Positions 40,845 to 54,500 of a DNA stretch of 64,000 nt are shown piece after piece. Position numbers and translations under genes: made by a program. The DNA lies in assembly GCF_020740795.1 (NCBI RefSeq), contig NC_067294.1:5394001-5458000 (forward strand). Direction: 5' to 3'. The number at the start of each line of letters is the position of its first letter. Position 1 is the stretch's first letter. Under the pieces are notes generated by a model. That model was not told where the DNA came from. It worked only from the letters and a program-made list of their open reading frames with translations, and did no database searches. Source of the stretch: Apus apus (Eukaryota; Chordata; Aves; Apodiformes; Apodidae).

Positions 40845-42581
40845 AGGATTCTGGCTCCTTTATTGAGTACGTGACAGGTAAGACAGACAGACTGTAAAAT
40901 CACATGTATTATTTGTACTTTAAAAAAATTACAATAAATTACTGAATAATTAGTAAAAGCAATATTTACTAATGGCTGCTCTCCAGTGACACAGGCCAGA
41001 GGAGGCAGAGAAATCAGAAACATGGACCAGCTAGGAACAGATACAGAGAATGTCAAAGGGAGGAATTAACACTGAGCAGCACACCAAGTAGTGTTAAATG
41101 GGAACATCCAACCCACGTGTGTCCTTCCCATCCTTCACACCCCCAGTGCCAGTCAAAAGCTGCCCCCAGCCCTCCAGTGCAGGGTCTGCTCTGGCCCAGC
41201 AGCCACGTCTCTTGCTCCAGCCCTCAAGGCAGGTGCCAACGTGCTGAGATGAATTTATCTGCAGGAACAGCAGGAACTCTCCTTCCTCTACCACCAGAAG
41301 GATAACTCTTAGTTTCTCCTGCTCTGAATTGACTTAAAAGAGCAGTTGCTCAGTCTCCCCGTTGGTCTCTCTCATTGGAAAGAGGTCCATTGAGGTGTCC
41401 CACAATGGGCTGATGGAAGAGGGACACACTGCCTCAAATTCTTCCTCTTTAGGTATAAACGCCCTTTGATGTGCAGCAGTTTCTAAGGGTACATCCACTG
41501 CTAGACTCTTTGTACAGGAGATGGTCAGAAAGGACACACTGAGCAGCTGCAGGTGGCACAACACTCCTCCTGCACATGGTCCTGCCTCAAGTCTTTGCCA
41601 GGGCTGACGGGTCAGAGTATTCTCAGGGGTCCTCCTAACAACTGGACCCATCACTAGGCTGGTAAAAATGGAAAATCAGTAAGTCACAATTACAGAAACT
41701 TTTCTGTACTGACAGGGAAAGTTCAGCAGACCAGTGTGTCACTGCCCCGTGATGCTGATTCACTGACTTCTAATTTAAGAACATACACATTTTAACTGTC
41801 ACCAGCCCCTAGACTGATTCACTATCACCTCTGCACTGAAGTCAAGGAGCTTGTAGCTTCCCAAACTAAAACCAGTGGCTTTCAAAGAATTAGAAAAGCA
41901 AATGCTAGAAAACCAGGTTGGTCTGAAAACTCCTGAATGTTGAAGGAGAAAGAAAGTGATCACACACACTATGAAAATGCAAAATCTCATCTGGAAGAAA
42001 CCTGCAGATCCGTGATTAGACCTTGGGATGCTGGGAGCAGTGGGGCACATCTGCATGACAGCTGCTGAGTCACAGAACAGCACTGAAGAACTTACAAGAC
42101 TATTTATAGATCAGGGTCCTATAGCACTTGACTACACTGCATTAGCTCTCAGGTTGGCAGCCAGAGGTGCACATGGTTTTCAAGCCAGGCTGCATCTGCT
42201 GTGCAAGTCACCCAGGAACCTACAGCAAACAAGGGCAAGGAGCAGGTATCATCTGAAATAAAACTTCATTAAAATAAAGGATAGCAAAAGGCAGACATGC
42301 ATAATTTATGGTGGTAATTCTATATGTCAGGGGCTATTAGGTTCTAATGGCTCTTGAGAATGTAAATCTAATTCTGTCAGCCAGAGTAGCCAAAGAAAGC
42401 ACCTACACAAAACAGTCACTGTCAGAAGCCCCTTATCGACTGGAATCTATTGCAATTGTGTAGTTACTGGTCTTGGATTAAACAAAAAAAAAAACCCAAA
42501 CACAAAATACCAAGCCATCCAGCCATCTGCCACATTATCTCCCCGTTTTGTCTTCCAAAGACAGTTCCTGCTTTCTTGAGT
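40845..42581 (-). other. TBC1D9B: TBC1D9B 3' UTR
   Basis: Sequence between the TBC1D9B stop codon and the first AATAAA. It continues the last exon, holds no recognisable coding exon or CR1, and its length of about 1.7 kb is ordinary for this gene. The end point is estimated from the hexamer. Confidence 0.55.
40859..40864 (-). terminator. TBC1D9B: TBC1D9B polyadenylation signal
   Basis: TTTATT on plus reads AATAAA on minus and is the first such hexamer after the TBC1D9B stop codon, 1.7 kb downstream. The intervening 40,865-42,581 shows no other gene and is annotated as 3' UTR. Confidence 0.65.
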
Positions 42582-45500
42582 TCACCCTGACACAGAGGAA
42601 AGTTCATAGTCACTGGATGAGCTGAACTGCCTCTCTACTTTCTTCTGATCTTTGATCTTCTGGAGAATGTTGACTTTTTTCTCAAAGTAGTTTACAAGGG
42701 CTGTTTCTGTCAGCATGGAAGCCAAGATCTGCTCAAAGGAAATAGACCAATCACTATCAATGGTACTACCATACCTGGCAGCTGAGCTACTGCCTTCACA
42801 ACCAACCAGGACCGTGTCATCTGCGATGTCTTCACACTGCAGGGAGCCTGTGCTGACCATGGAGTAGGAAGACATGGACATATCATCTTTGGTTTCATCA
42901 TCTGATAGCAGCTGTAAAGGAGAGCCTTGTCCTTCCCCTGACCCATCTCCTAGAGTTTGGTTCTCCTGCTGTGTTTTTTCAGGTTGAGCATCTCCGCAGG
43001 TCTTCTCCTTCTGGTCAGCTTGGGGTTGCTGCTCCACTGCTGAATTCTGACTCTGCTCAGATGTCGGTGACTCCTCTTCGCTCACAGGGTCTTGGCTGTT
43101 GTTTCCTTTGCAGTCCTCAGACTTCCTCATGGGCCTGTTGGAGAATTTTTTCCCAACCTCCCCAATTCGCAGAAGGAGACTGGCTACAGTGGCAATGGCA
43201 TGGTACAGCTCCTGCTCCACTGGGTCCTCACTGAACATGTTGTACAGGGTCTTGCATAACTCTATGAACTGTTCCTGTAAAAGACACAAGACCAAAAAAA
43301 AAAAAAAAAATCATACTTCAGGCTGAAAAAAGTTGACAGTGGTAGATTATAGAATCATAAAATATCTCAAGCTGGAAGGAACCCATAAGTATCGTTGAGT
43401 CCAACTCTCTGCTCCTCACAGGACTCTCTAAGGACTAAGAGCATTGTCTGGATGCTCCTTGAGCTGAAGCAACAGGTACCATCTTGACTGACTCCTTGTT
43501 TACCTGCCTTCCCACCAAGTAAGCAGCAAGTATTCTACTGATTCAGAACAGTCCAATGCAGGCAAACTCCTCTCTCTGCTGTAGCAGCTACATTGAGACA
43601 CAGCCACTTCAGAGTGGTGTGTGGGGAGGTGTTTCTGACAGATGGTCACATATTCACATCTGAGAAAACCTCCAGAAAACTTCTGTCCTGCTGCTCTCTT
43701 GTGGTCAGCTTCTAAGCATTTCCAAATGGTTTTAAATAGCACCCATCAAGTAAGTTAGAGACAGAAATGATCACACCAGTCATCAGACTCTTCCCTGTAG
43801 CCACATTATCCACTTTCCACCAAGCAGCTGTAACTCAAGGCAATGAAAAACCAAAAGAGCCAAACAAGTTTCTATGACTGATGGTGTATTTGAAACATAC
43901 TGCTCTGGAGGGAAAACAAATTGCAGTTCTTACAGGAAAAACTGGGAGGCAGACAGTCAAATACATTTGATTGATGGAAACACAGCAGTTTGTCCATGTC
44001 CACTACGGAATTAAACAAACACGTGTGGAATTAGAGGCTTCTAAAGCTCACCAGAGCAGAACTGCAATCTACAGGCAAGGAGTGAGCCTACTGACAAATG
44101 GCTGCACAAACTGCTAAATTCCCCACTAAGCTGTCAGTCATCCAACAGGAAACCTTCATATACACCTACCTGGCTCATTTTGGGGAGATCTTTAATGGTT
44201 TCTTTCTTGGACTCTTTTTCCTTGGCCCACATTCTTAGGTAGTATCTATAGTCCTGTGGACTGGTACCTTTCTCCTCTGGAAGGCAAGAACAAGCCCTTA
44301 GTGTCAGGTGGTTAATGGTTTCAAGCTTAAAGTGAAAGCTGTACCAGCAAAAATCATGCTGGAAGCAGGTTCTATGGACAGTTCAGGAAAGCATCTCCCA
44401 GGAGGGCTGCATTGTTTTCTGCTGGTTTATCTGATCTAGTTCAGTAGAGCAAAAATTTCAACACTGCTGCATCAGCTTGACTTCTCATAAATGAACTCTG
44501 AGTGGACAGCTTACCAAACATGATTTACAAATGTCATGATCTTGGTATGTAAAAGAGTCAGGGCTGTAAGGGGTAAGAGAGATTTATTTCCTTCTTTACC
44601 TCTGCCCACGAGGAGCACTTTGAAAAGTCTCCTTGATACAAGAAAGGACAATGAACAGATCATAATATGAGACAAGACTAGAATGTGGTCTGTTTATGAT
44701 GTAATTACCTTTTTCTGGACCATTCTCATTTCTCCTTCCTTTTTCTTCTTGGGTTTCTGCGAAATTATAGCATTAGAAAAGAATGATTAATAGATGATTT
44801 TCAGCAATACAGCACATGAAGACCACATAAGACAACTCACACACAATTTAAAATCATACAAGAATATATTTAATAGAAGTTAAGATCTCACACTCCTGCA
44901 TCATATTTGGAGGAGTGAACAGAACAGGATGGAAGCAAAAAGCCAATGGGATGAACTGGATGAAGAGTCACACTGAAAAAGTGGGTTGCAGAGCTGAGGC
45001 AGAGAGCAGGACTCCTAACAGAAAGGGTGAAACACAGATATGAAGGACAGCTAAGCAGTGTGATGGCTTAAAGACAAAGAAATTCAGTTATCCAAAGCAA
45101 GGTAATGAATGGAAAAAACCCAAACCACCACTGAGCACATATGTAACTAATATCTACACTCAGCACTACTGAGTGACTGAGCAGACACTCTGGCAGTGGT
45201 CTGCAGAGTTTAACTTCACAACTTCACTTCTGGTTCCCTATATTGTCACTGAACTTTATAGGAAACTTAGCTCAGACTCAGTCAGCCATCTACCACTAAA
45301 CAGCACAACTACTTAATCCTGGGTTTTTTAGGCATTATTCTATTTTGGTAAATACTTTGCAGAAATGACACACTTTGTCCTCCCATTTGACAATGCCTAA
45401 AACTGTATTTTAAGAAATACAGTAAGTAAGTTTACTAACAGCTTTACAGTTCAATGGTGTGCATCCTTATTCTTTTTAATTAGAGGACTGTGGAGGAGGC

Positions 45501-48500
45501 ACAGGTATCACCTACCCAGGCCAGCAAGCCTAGCACTTCCTCCCACTCTGCTCCAAGTGTATTTTCCACCTGCCAGCTTCCAGAGTGAGATAAACTCCAC
45601 TGAAAGAAGCTGGACAAAACCTATTTTGACCAAGACTGAAACTTAATAGGTAGAATATATTGAAAGGTATCTCATTACTTATAGCACTTTATTCATAGTG
45701 GGAGTGTCACGAGAGAGGAGCAGCAGCAACTCCAGGGTACTTAAACCAGCACACTGCTGCTGGGAGATGAGATCAGCTTTATAGCCATGCTCACTGCATG
45801 CACATGATCCACGGACTGACCTTGAGACTCACAGTGCAGGCAGAAATCCAGCTCTGAGACAAAAGGAGATACTTGAGCAGCAGAAAAAGGAGTTGAGCGG
45901 ACAATATCCCAGATAGAGCAGAAGAAAAGGCCAGGCATAGACAGACACAGAGAAGGAAACAAAAACAAGAAGAGAGACAATAAGACTTGCATGAAAAACC
46001 TGCATCATGGTGGAAGACAGGCTGGTAAGAGCACATTGCTGCTCCTCAGCAGTCTGTAATTGTGCTTTAGAGGGTGCTGGGTCCTGGCACTGAGCAGTTT
46101 AAGCTCCAAACTTCTTTCTCATCATGCAACAAAGACAGTCAACTCAAACACACTGGCAATCTTAAAATACTGCCACCACAAGACCACGCTTTGCAAAAAA
46201 ATCATTGTTCACAGCACATGGATTTGTGCTGCAGCTCCTGCCTCAACTGACAGGTGAAGGCATCAGTGTGGTGTTACCTTCTGTTGTAACATCCTCTGTG
46301 AAATAACTCGTGGCCTCCAAAGCAGACTCTGTCTCCTCTGGATTCAGAGCTGTATTTACAGAGAAGGAAACATTAGGAACTCTAAGCTAATTGAACAGCA
46401 TTATCACCCACTTCATTAGCAAAATTCATGAGGCATCCCTTTTCAATTGCGTATTAGAACAAACCACGCTCAACAGTAGCAATAAAAAAAATCAATCACT
46501 CACCAGGAGGCAGATGCAGTTTGTAAAGTACTTTGAGTTTTTCAGTGAGGTCACCGTGGTACATCCCACCTGCAAGGAAAAAAAAATGGTTAAGAAAACA
46601 GTAGTTAGGATAAAGAACCATCCTCTGCTCACAGGCTCAAACCAGAATGAGTTCACATGCCCTGCAAAAATGCTAACTGCACAAACCCCTGTGCATAAGC
46701 AGTAAAGATACCTACAGCAAAGCTGCATCTCATTGGCTTGCCACCTCTTGTCCCCCAAAATGGGAGGCTGCCTAGCTGCAAAAAGGCATCTTTTGTTCTG
46801 CCTGAGCTTTCCTGCAAGGCTGCCACCCTCCCCTGGTGCTAGTGCAAACACCACGCCCTCCTTTTAGTTCTCTGCTTAGAAAGGGACAGAAACACTTTTT
46901 GCACCATTCCATCAGCTCCCAAAAAACACCACTTACTCATCCCGGTCACAAACTCCTTGAAGTTAATGAGGGAATCCCTGTTCTCATCTAGAAGCCTGAA
47001 CAAACGAGCTGCTAGCACAGGGGTGTGGGCCCCACAGGCCCAGGGGGTCAGGGTGATGAACAGCTCCTGGAACTGCCCCAGGTCGATGCGGTACTGCTCC
47101 AGGTAGGGCAAGCTCTGATCCCGGCGGGCAGCGGCAGCACGGTTGTTTCCCCAGTAACAGCTCATCAGGTACTTGGCCTGTGGAGGGAAGGGATTCCCAG
47201 GTCAGACTGTACTGCACTACAGGAATCCAGGTGGAGACACTGTTAGAGGTCAGGAACAGCACGGAGCAAGCAGAGGAGAGACATTTCAGGACACACTTCA
47301 TCTCCCCCGCTATTCCGAGCGTTACTTCAGCACAAAATGTATGAAATTAAGGAGGAGACAGGGATGACACGAAAAGCACCAAGAACAATTTTAAGTGAAA
47401 AATACAAAATCTGCCATTTCAGGCTTGAACAAAATGACACTGAGGTGTTAATGCAAAGGGAACGTGCAGGTTGTATAACTAAGCACAGTGCCACTAAGTT
47501 CACAGCCAGTGTGCAAAACTGATTGTCAATATTGGTTTGCAGAAGTCATTGTCAACACTTCTCAACACAGAAGACAGAGATATCACACATAAAGAACTTT
47601 GTAAACATGGGTGATAGCAATAAAATTAAATGAAACAATCCAAGTAGTACAACTATTGACCAAGGGGTTAGTAACAAAAATGTTTGATACAAACTGGGAA
47701 CTTATTACTAGGTGATTCCTGGGAAGGAAAATTGTCTAGTCCTGTCATCACAGTGTGACAAAGAGCTCAATTCAGTCATGAGAAAATAATCTGGAAGTTG
47801 TTTTTATCTCCAGAAGGTAGTTTGAACAGAGGCAGCAATCCCAGCTGTTCAAAGTTTTATGGGACTTGTTAACTGCAGCTGGGTAAGATCACTCTTTTAA
47901 AAATACATACATTGACAAATAAAGGCAAAGAATTTAAATGATTTTGTCACAATAACAGAGCACATCAATGGCAAACTTGAGGAGAAAAACTCAGGTAAAG
48001 TCAATTCTAGCTCCTATTCCAAGTGCTATGTGACACCCCTTCCCACTGAATAAGCATCATTCAAGTACTGCAAATGTGTTTTGGCCATCTTTGGAAAAAA
48101 AATAAATAAAATCAGTTGGACAGCAATAGGGCCAGTCTCACTGGCACCACATATAACCATGTATAACAGAATTCCACACCTGTTTCTGATAGGTTGGATT
48201 AAGAACCCAAGCAAAGTAATTGCTTCCCTTTCAACTTATCTGTTCTCTCTGTCAGAACACGTTCTGCCAGCTTCTTACCTTGAACACTACATACAGCTCT
48301 TCTAGTTCTTCAATAGAGAAACCAATGTCACCAGACACAGCTCGGACCTATAATTAGGGAGAAAACAGGTCAGAAAGACGGTTTCTGGTAAAGCAGAACT
48401 GCTGACATTTTGAGTAGCTAGAAAAAATTACTGCTCTTATTTCCTGTTCGTGCAGACCTGGCTGTGCAGACTGTGTTGCCTCTCCCTCCTGTTTTTATCT

Positions 48501-51500
48501 TTGTATCTTTGACTCAGATGCATTGGGAACAGCAGTGAAAGAAAGAGATTCTCCACCTAAGACATGGGAGATAATTGCACTGGATATGGATACTCCCCTT
48601 TGGCCATGAACCCTTCTCTATGATTTCCCAAAGCACTTGTATGCTCTCTAAATGGCAGGAAAATAATTATATGCCAGCTAACTTTTCTCAAAGATTTCAG
48701 GCAAGCAGTAGAACAGACAGCAGTGGGCAGTGGAGATGATTACAAGGCCTTTACAAGTAATTTTCATCTCCCTCCATGCCAAATATCTCATTCAATCATG
48801 CCCAAACACTTAAATCCTTTTTATTAGATTACCCAAAGCCATATGAAGAAGAAAACCGAAAATCCATTATTCCAGCCAGTAGGTCCATTTTTCACATGAA
48901 TTGCAATTCTTTAAGTCAGTTAAAACTGGGTCTGCTACAGAACAGACTTTCTAGCTGCTTACAGGAAAACACATTCCATTACTATGCCATTTGGTAGCTC
49001 ATTCAATCTGGAAGTCACATACCACACTCTTCTTGGCTGTGTCCTCCAGAGACTGGATCACTTTCAGCCTTTGTTTAAAACGCATTTGTTCAATGTCATC
49101 TGCCTTCAAATTACTAAATTTCTACAAGAAAGGAAGCAGACCAGGTCAACATCATCTCCACAAGAAAGAACACAAGAACACCCTCTGTTCAATTACACAT
49201 TCTTTTACAAGTGGTCTATCCCCTCAGAAATGGCCTGAAACTCTTAGAAGCATTTTACCAGCAGCCAAAAATTTAGGAAACACTTAAGCTCTATTCCCTG
49301 TTCATCCCTGTCCTGCAACAGAAGTAATTCAGAACTCATGAGAAATCCTACATCAAAGGTTTCTAAAGAACAGCTGAAAAAGCATCTGTCAGGACTGACA
49401 GAAATACAGAACCTGTATTGTGAGAGGTAAGAGTATAGACAGGTTGTCATTCTTTCCAGCTCTGGCTTTTAACAGGACCCAAATTCAGCTAGATTCAGCT
49501 AGAGACACCAAACTCAACAGGCTTTTCTACAGACTAGGTCAGACAAGTAAGATGAATTTGGTGACACTCTTTTTTATGAAAGAAACCAAAAACAGAGTTG
49601 GCAGATTTGAAGAAAACAAACAAAATGCCCAGCAAAATGACAGTGGCCTGACTGTAAGTGTCTGGAAGGGGACAGGATGAAGAGCAGGAGATAAAATGAA
49701 TCCACATTCACCATTGTGGCAGAGAACAGTCAAACACCAATTCTCACCTGTGGTTCTTTCCATCATTCAGATACAAATTTCTGACGAGTTTGTTCTCAGT
49801 GTGAACAAGGAGGTCCTCCTCCACCAGTGCAGAGATGGTTCAACAGCACTGCCACCTTCACAGTATTATAATGTGGATCCCAGAACAGGATTCCTGTGCA
49901 TGTGAACTGGGATGCTTCCATGTTTCTCCAGTATTCCTCAATTTTTTTACCCTGAATATCCCTCCCCAGTTCCTCAGTACTATCATCACATACAAGAATG
50001 GAATTTTTTTTTGCAAAGCAGGAAGAAACATCTGGTCTGTAACATTTACTGACTTGCAGTCTTTGTTTTGGTCTCCATGGGTAGTGGGGAGACTCTTTGT
50101 AATTCACAATAGCCATAACATTGTCTTCTGATTTAAAATGTGAGAAACAATGGGCTGGGCCTACACTCCCTGAGCACCTCAAGCTATGAACACTCTTCAG
50201 ATTCAGGCTGCACAAAGTATAAACCTGGGTGTTAGCAGAGAAAAATCTATTGGGTAAAAACTAAGCTGGAAGCTTACCTCATAGGATGTTTTGATGAGTT
50301 CAAAAATGTCAATCTCAAGGGGTGGGTCATCTCCACTTGTCAGTAAGGCGTGCAAGTGGGGAATAGGGGGAGAGACACTCTGCCTGTTAACTACGTTGTC
50401 CAAATATCTGTGGGGAAAAAGCAGAACAGATGCAGGACTCCTGGATTAGTGTCCAAAAAAGGCAGTAATATCCTAAATGCATCATTCCCAACATTTTTAT
50501 ATCATTAATCTAAACATGTAGGAAAAATTACATTTTCTCAGCTAAGCAGCAATGCCACCCTCAATGTATTTGAAGTAAATGTCATGTTCACCCTATTTTG
50601 AGGGTAGCTGTTCTTTTTCAAGTGGGCTCCAAGTAATAAGCTGAAGATCTTGCTGCACATAGAAGAGATTCACATTTCAAACAAGAAAAATTTTACATTT
50701 ACTACACTTGGAAGATACCTGCTTGATCAAGTTTTATGTTTCTAGAATGTGATTCCTGCCTGGATCAGTTTTTAATAGTAAATCAGAATTGTTCTGTGAA
50801 TTTCAGAGAAATAACCCTTTAAAGTTCAAATCCAAATTGAGAAGCAGGAATGCATTAAGCTGCAAAGCAAACAATTCCAGAAATATGGGATTCCTCCATG
50901 CTTAAGTAAAAAATTTCAGCTGCTGTAGAAATCAATAGCAAACCTCTCTGGAGCTCAAGTTGCATCCTAGAGTGTTAGCTGAGACCTGCTATGTCATGGA
51001 ATTGGGTAGAAAGAGATGATGACTAAAAGGCACCTTTACTCTTCAGTTATAAATAAGAACAATGAATGGTACCTGCCCAGAATAGTCATGGCTTCACCTT
51101 CATCACAGCACTGCAACAGCTTCTCCATGTTGGCATCAAGGATGGCCAATGACAGCTGCAAGATGAACTTGATTCCCTCATAGAAGAAGCAGTCGACGAT
51201 GACCACGGCACTCTCAAAGGGCATGACACTGAGGAAGAGAGTGAGAAACCAGGAAAGGGATATGGTGGAAATCACTCCCAGGTCTTGCATCTTTTCTGAC
51301 AGCTGTGGAAGATACTCTCGTGTAAGTTCTTCAAAGATGCCTTGGTCCACCAATGCACCTAAGAAAACAAACAAAATCAATGGCAGAACTCAAATCGGTG
51401 GCATCACGGTACTACTCCCTGGTACTGCGTTACTGCACCCAAGCTGATCAATTATTAGACAAAACAGTGAAAGTCCACTTTAATTTCCCATAAGCCTCTT

Positions 51501-54500
51501 AAAATAAGAACTAAAATTAACATTTTTATTTAGATTTGTTCCCTGTTCTCAGTAATAACAAAGTATTTAGACAGAGACTACTGCTACACAGCAGAGCATG
51601 CAGAAACAGAACCTCTCACTGAGCTGTGCATTCTCCCTGGAAGGAGAGGTGGAGGACTACTGATATTATGGCATTTACATCCAACTATACTCATTTACAC
51701 AGACACATTTAAAAGCCCATAAAGCAGGGCTTTCACTAACATTTCCTGGGAGCCCAATTCAAAGGTTTAATACGTAATTCAGTTGGGTAAAATATAACCC
51801 AGTCATTTTCTTCTAGATGTGCCTCCTTAGTGCTAATGGTCCCCAGTTACCAATTTTTAGGGATTTCATCTTCCTTGTTACTACAAGGTGGCACTACTGC
51901 CTTGGCAGCCTGTAGTTTCTCTTCCTATGTCTCCACCACACACCTGCAACTTTAAAGAGGATGGAGTTGTGCTTCATCATCTTTGAAGTACATCACATTC
52001 AACTCATTTTGAACATCACAACGTTCCCAAGAGATGCTGGTCCAACTGGAGCTGAAAATCCAGGCTCCAGCATGAATCTGACAAAGACTCACCCACTACT
52101 CTTGTGTTGTAGTAATCAGGCAACATCCGCTCACATAAAGCCACCAGAAGCCAGAAAGCCTCCTCCTCATTGCAGTACAGCAACAGCACTGAGGTAACAA
52201 TGTTCATGGCCTAGGAGCCAGCAGAGTTAAATATGCAGATATAGGAGAGAAACATGAAGATATTAATGAAAGCTTTGTCATTACAGACCAGCAAGACTTA
52301 AAAAGCATGAATACAACAAAACTGTTCCTAAAAGCCACATCTATTTCCAGCTTTCACTGCTATCTGAGCCAACTGATGTTCTTGAGCCAATTTACCTTCC
52401 TGTTTCAGCTCCTCTGTCTGTGAGGCAGCAAATAATACAACTACTTTTTGTCAAGCACTTTCATTAATCAATGTGACTAAGTATAATTTTCAAAGTTTTT
52501 GTACAAAGCTTTGTAACAATTTGGTCATAACGCAACAACAGAATGAGAACCTCTAATACCAGAGCAAGACACAAAATGAATCTGAATTTCCACCAAGTTG
52601 CTTCCCTAACCAGCAACTGGCTTCATTTTTAACATACTGCCCATGAGCATCATCACTTATTCAATTTAAGTGTTTTTTTTTAATGAAAAGTTTGGCTGAA
52701 CTAGGGAAAGCTCCAGCAGGAAAACTAGTAAGAAAAGACTCTGTCATTAGACCTAACACAGATATGCAAAATCTATTTAAATGCTGTATCCAAAGGACAG
52801 TTCAGATATCTTGCAATGTCACCACTTCTTTCCTACTCTCAAACCACCACATGGACAGCACAAAGGAAAAGCCTGAAACTGAACAAAAAGTGCAGAAAAG
52901 GCCCAAGTCAGTCACAGTCACCATGCAGGACTAACAGGTCTGTCTACCTTCTTACCTGACAGTACCCAATTGTTGGATTTCTGAATGCATAAGCTGTTAA
53001 GACCCTCCGGAGGGCAGCAATTCCCAGCTCATTCTGGAAGGCAGGATGTTCTGGCATAGAACGGTGCAGATCTCTCTCAATTTCCTCTGTAGCAAGATTG
53101 TACTTTCCCATTGACTTTTCCACAAGATCTGCATAGTAACCAGGATGAGTCACCATCTCATTCCAAGCCCCTGTAATGACAAACAAACACTGCTTCATCT
53201 CCTGAGCTTTGGAATACAGATTTTACACCCGCAGCTTCAGAGAACAGGCAGCAGAGAAGCAGCAAGATATGAACTCATCAACTACCAATATGTATGAAAG
53301 TATAGTAACAAATTCACTGTTAAATCATCGGTTTAGAATCTAGGTACCAACACTGAAACACAAAGGAGGACAAAGAGCCTCATAATGCTCACAAGGACAG
53401 TAATCTCCGGAATGTGATCACCACATTTGCAGCAAAACCATCATGAAGTGTAAGTCAGGTGGAGTTAACCTGTGATTAATTTGTTCTGAAATGAGCCAAA
53501 TTTTTTATCTTTTCATCTGAGATGTGCAGAAAGCTTATTCCTGCTGTCAAAGTACCCAGCACAACCTCTTACCTGAGAAAAGAAGCCACAGCTCTCCACG
53601 AAGATTCTCTGGGATTCCTTTTTGCACCAGCTCCCTAGTCTTGGCCGTGCGATACATACACATCCCTCGCCCATATTCAAAGAAATGAATGTTCCAGGAC
53701 TCTTCCTTCATCTTCTCCTTTGCCTTCACAGGAAGAAATAAGGCCATTTTAGGAAATTAATGCAGTTTTTGTTTGTAGGACATGTGATTTCTGGCTATAC
53801 TCAGGGCTACACTTCACAAGAGAAAGGCACTGTAACATTTAAAACCTTTCTTCTTCCTGCTGAAGAGGAGGGTATATGCTAATCTCCACTGTTCTGGATC
53901 AGCTCTGATCTTGCTTTAAAGTCAGGTCTTTACAACACTAACAAGGGCTGTGCAATGGCATTACACCTTGCAAATCTCTACATAAATGCAAGCAGAACCA
54001 TGGTCTAAGACCATGGAAGCATGGTCTCTGCTTCCTAGATCTAAAGAAAAGTTCTTCACAGACATGAACCTACATCCCAGAAGCACAGTAATACCCATTT
54101 CTGGTCAATTATCTCAGGTATCTCAGTACTGATAAAGTAAGCTGAGGGTCAGGTTACATCTCTGCAGCACTATCACTGTGACAGACACAGAAGTGATAAT
54201 GCAGGACTGGCCAGGGATAAAATGCATTTTCAGAGTCTTAGAGCAGGACAGGAAATGTGCAACCTACTGCAAACTATCTATAGTTCATTGTTTTAAGTTT
54301 AAAATAATATTTACTCCTTTGGGTCCCAAGAGCTCCTCGGAATTTCTTCTGAAGAGTTTGAGCAGTCCCTGTGAGGCTGTTGGCACTTCCCCAGCAGAGA
54401 AGCTGACAGGTCGATTGCTGAGAGCAGCCGTGGGGCTGATGGCAAGGGGGCTGTTGGAAGGCAGCTCTGGAACCTCCTGAACAACAGAACACAGAGCACT

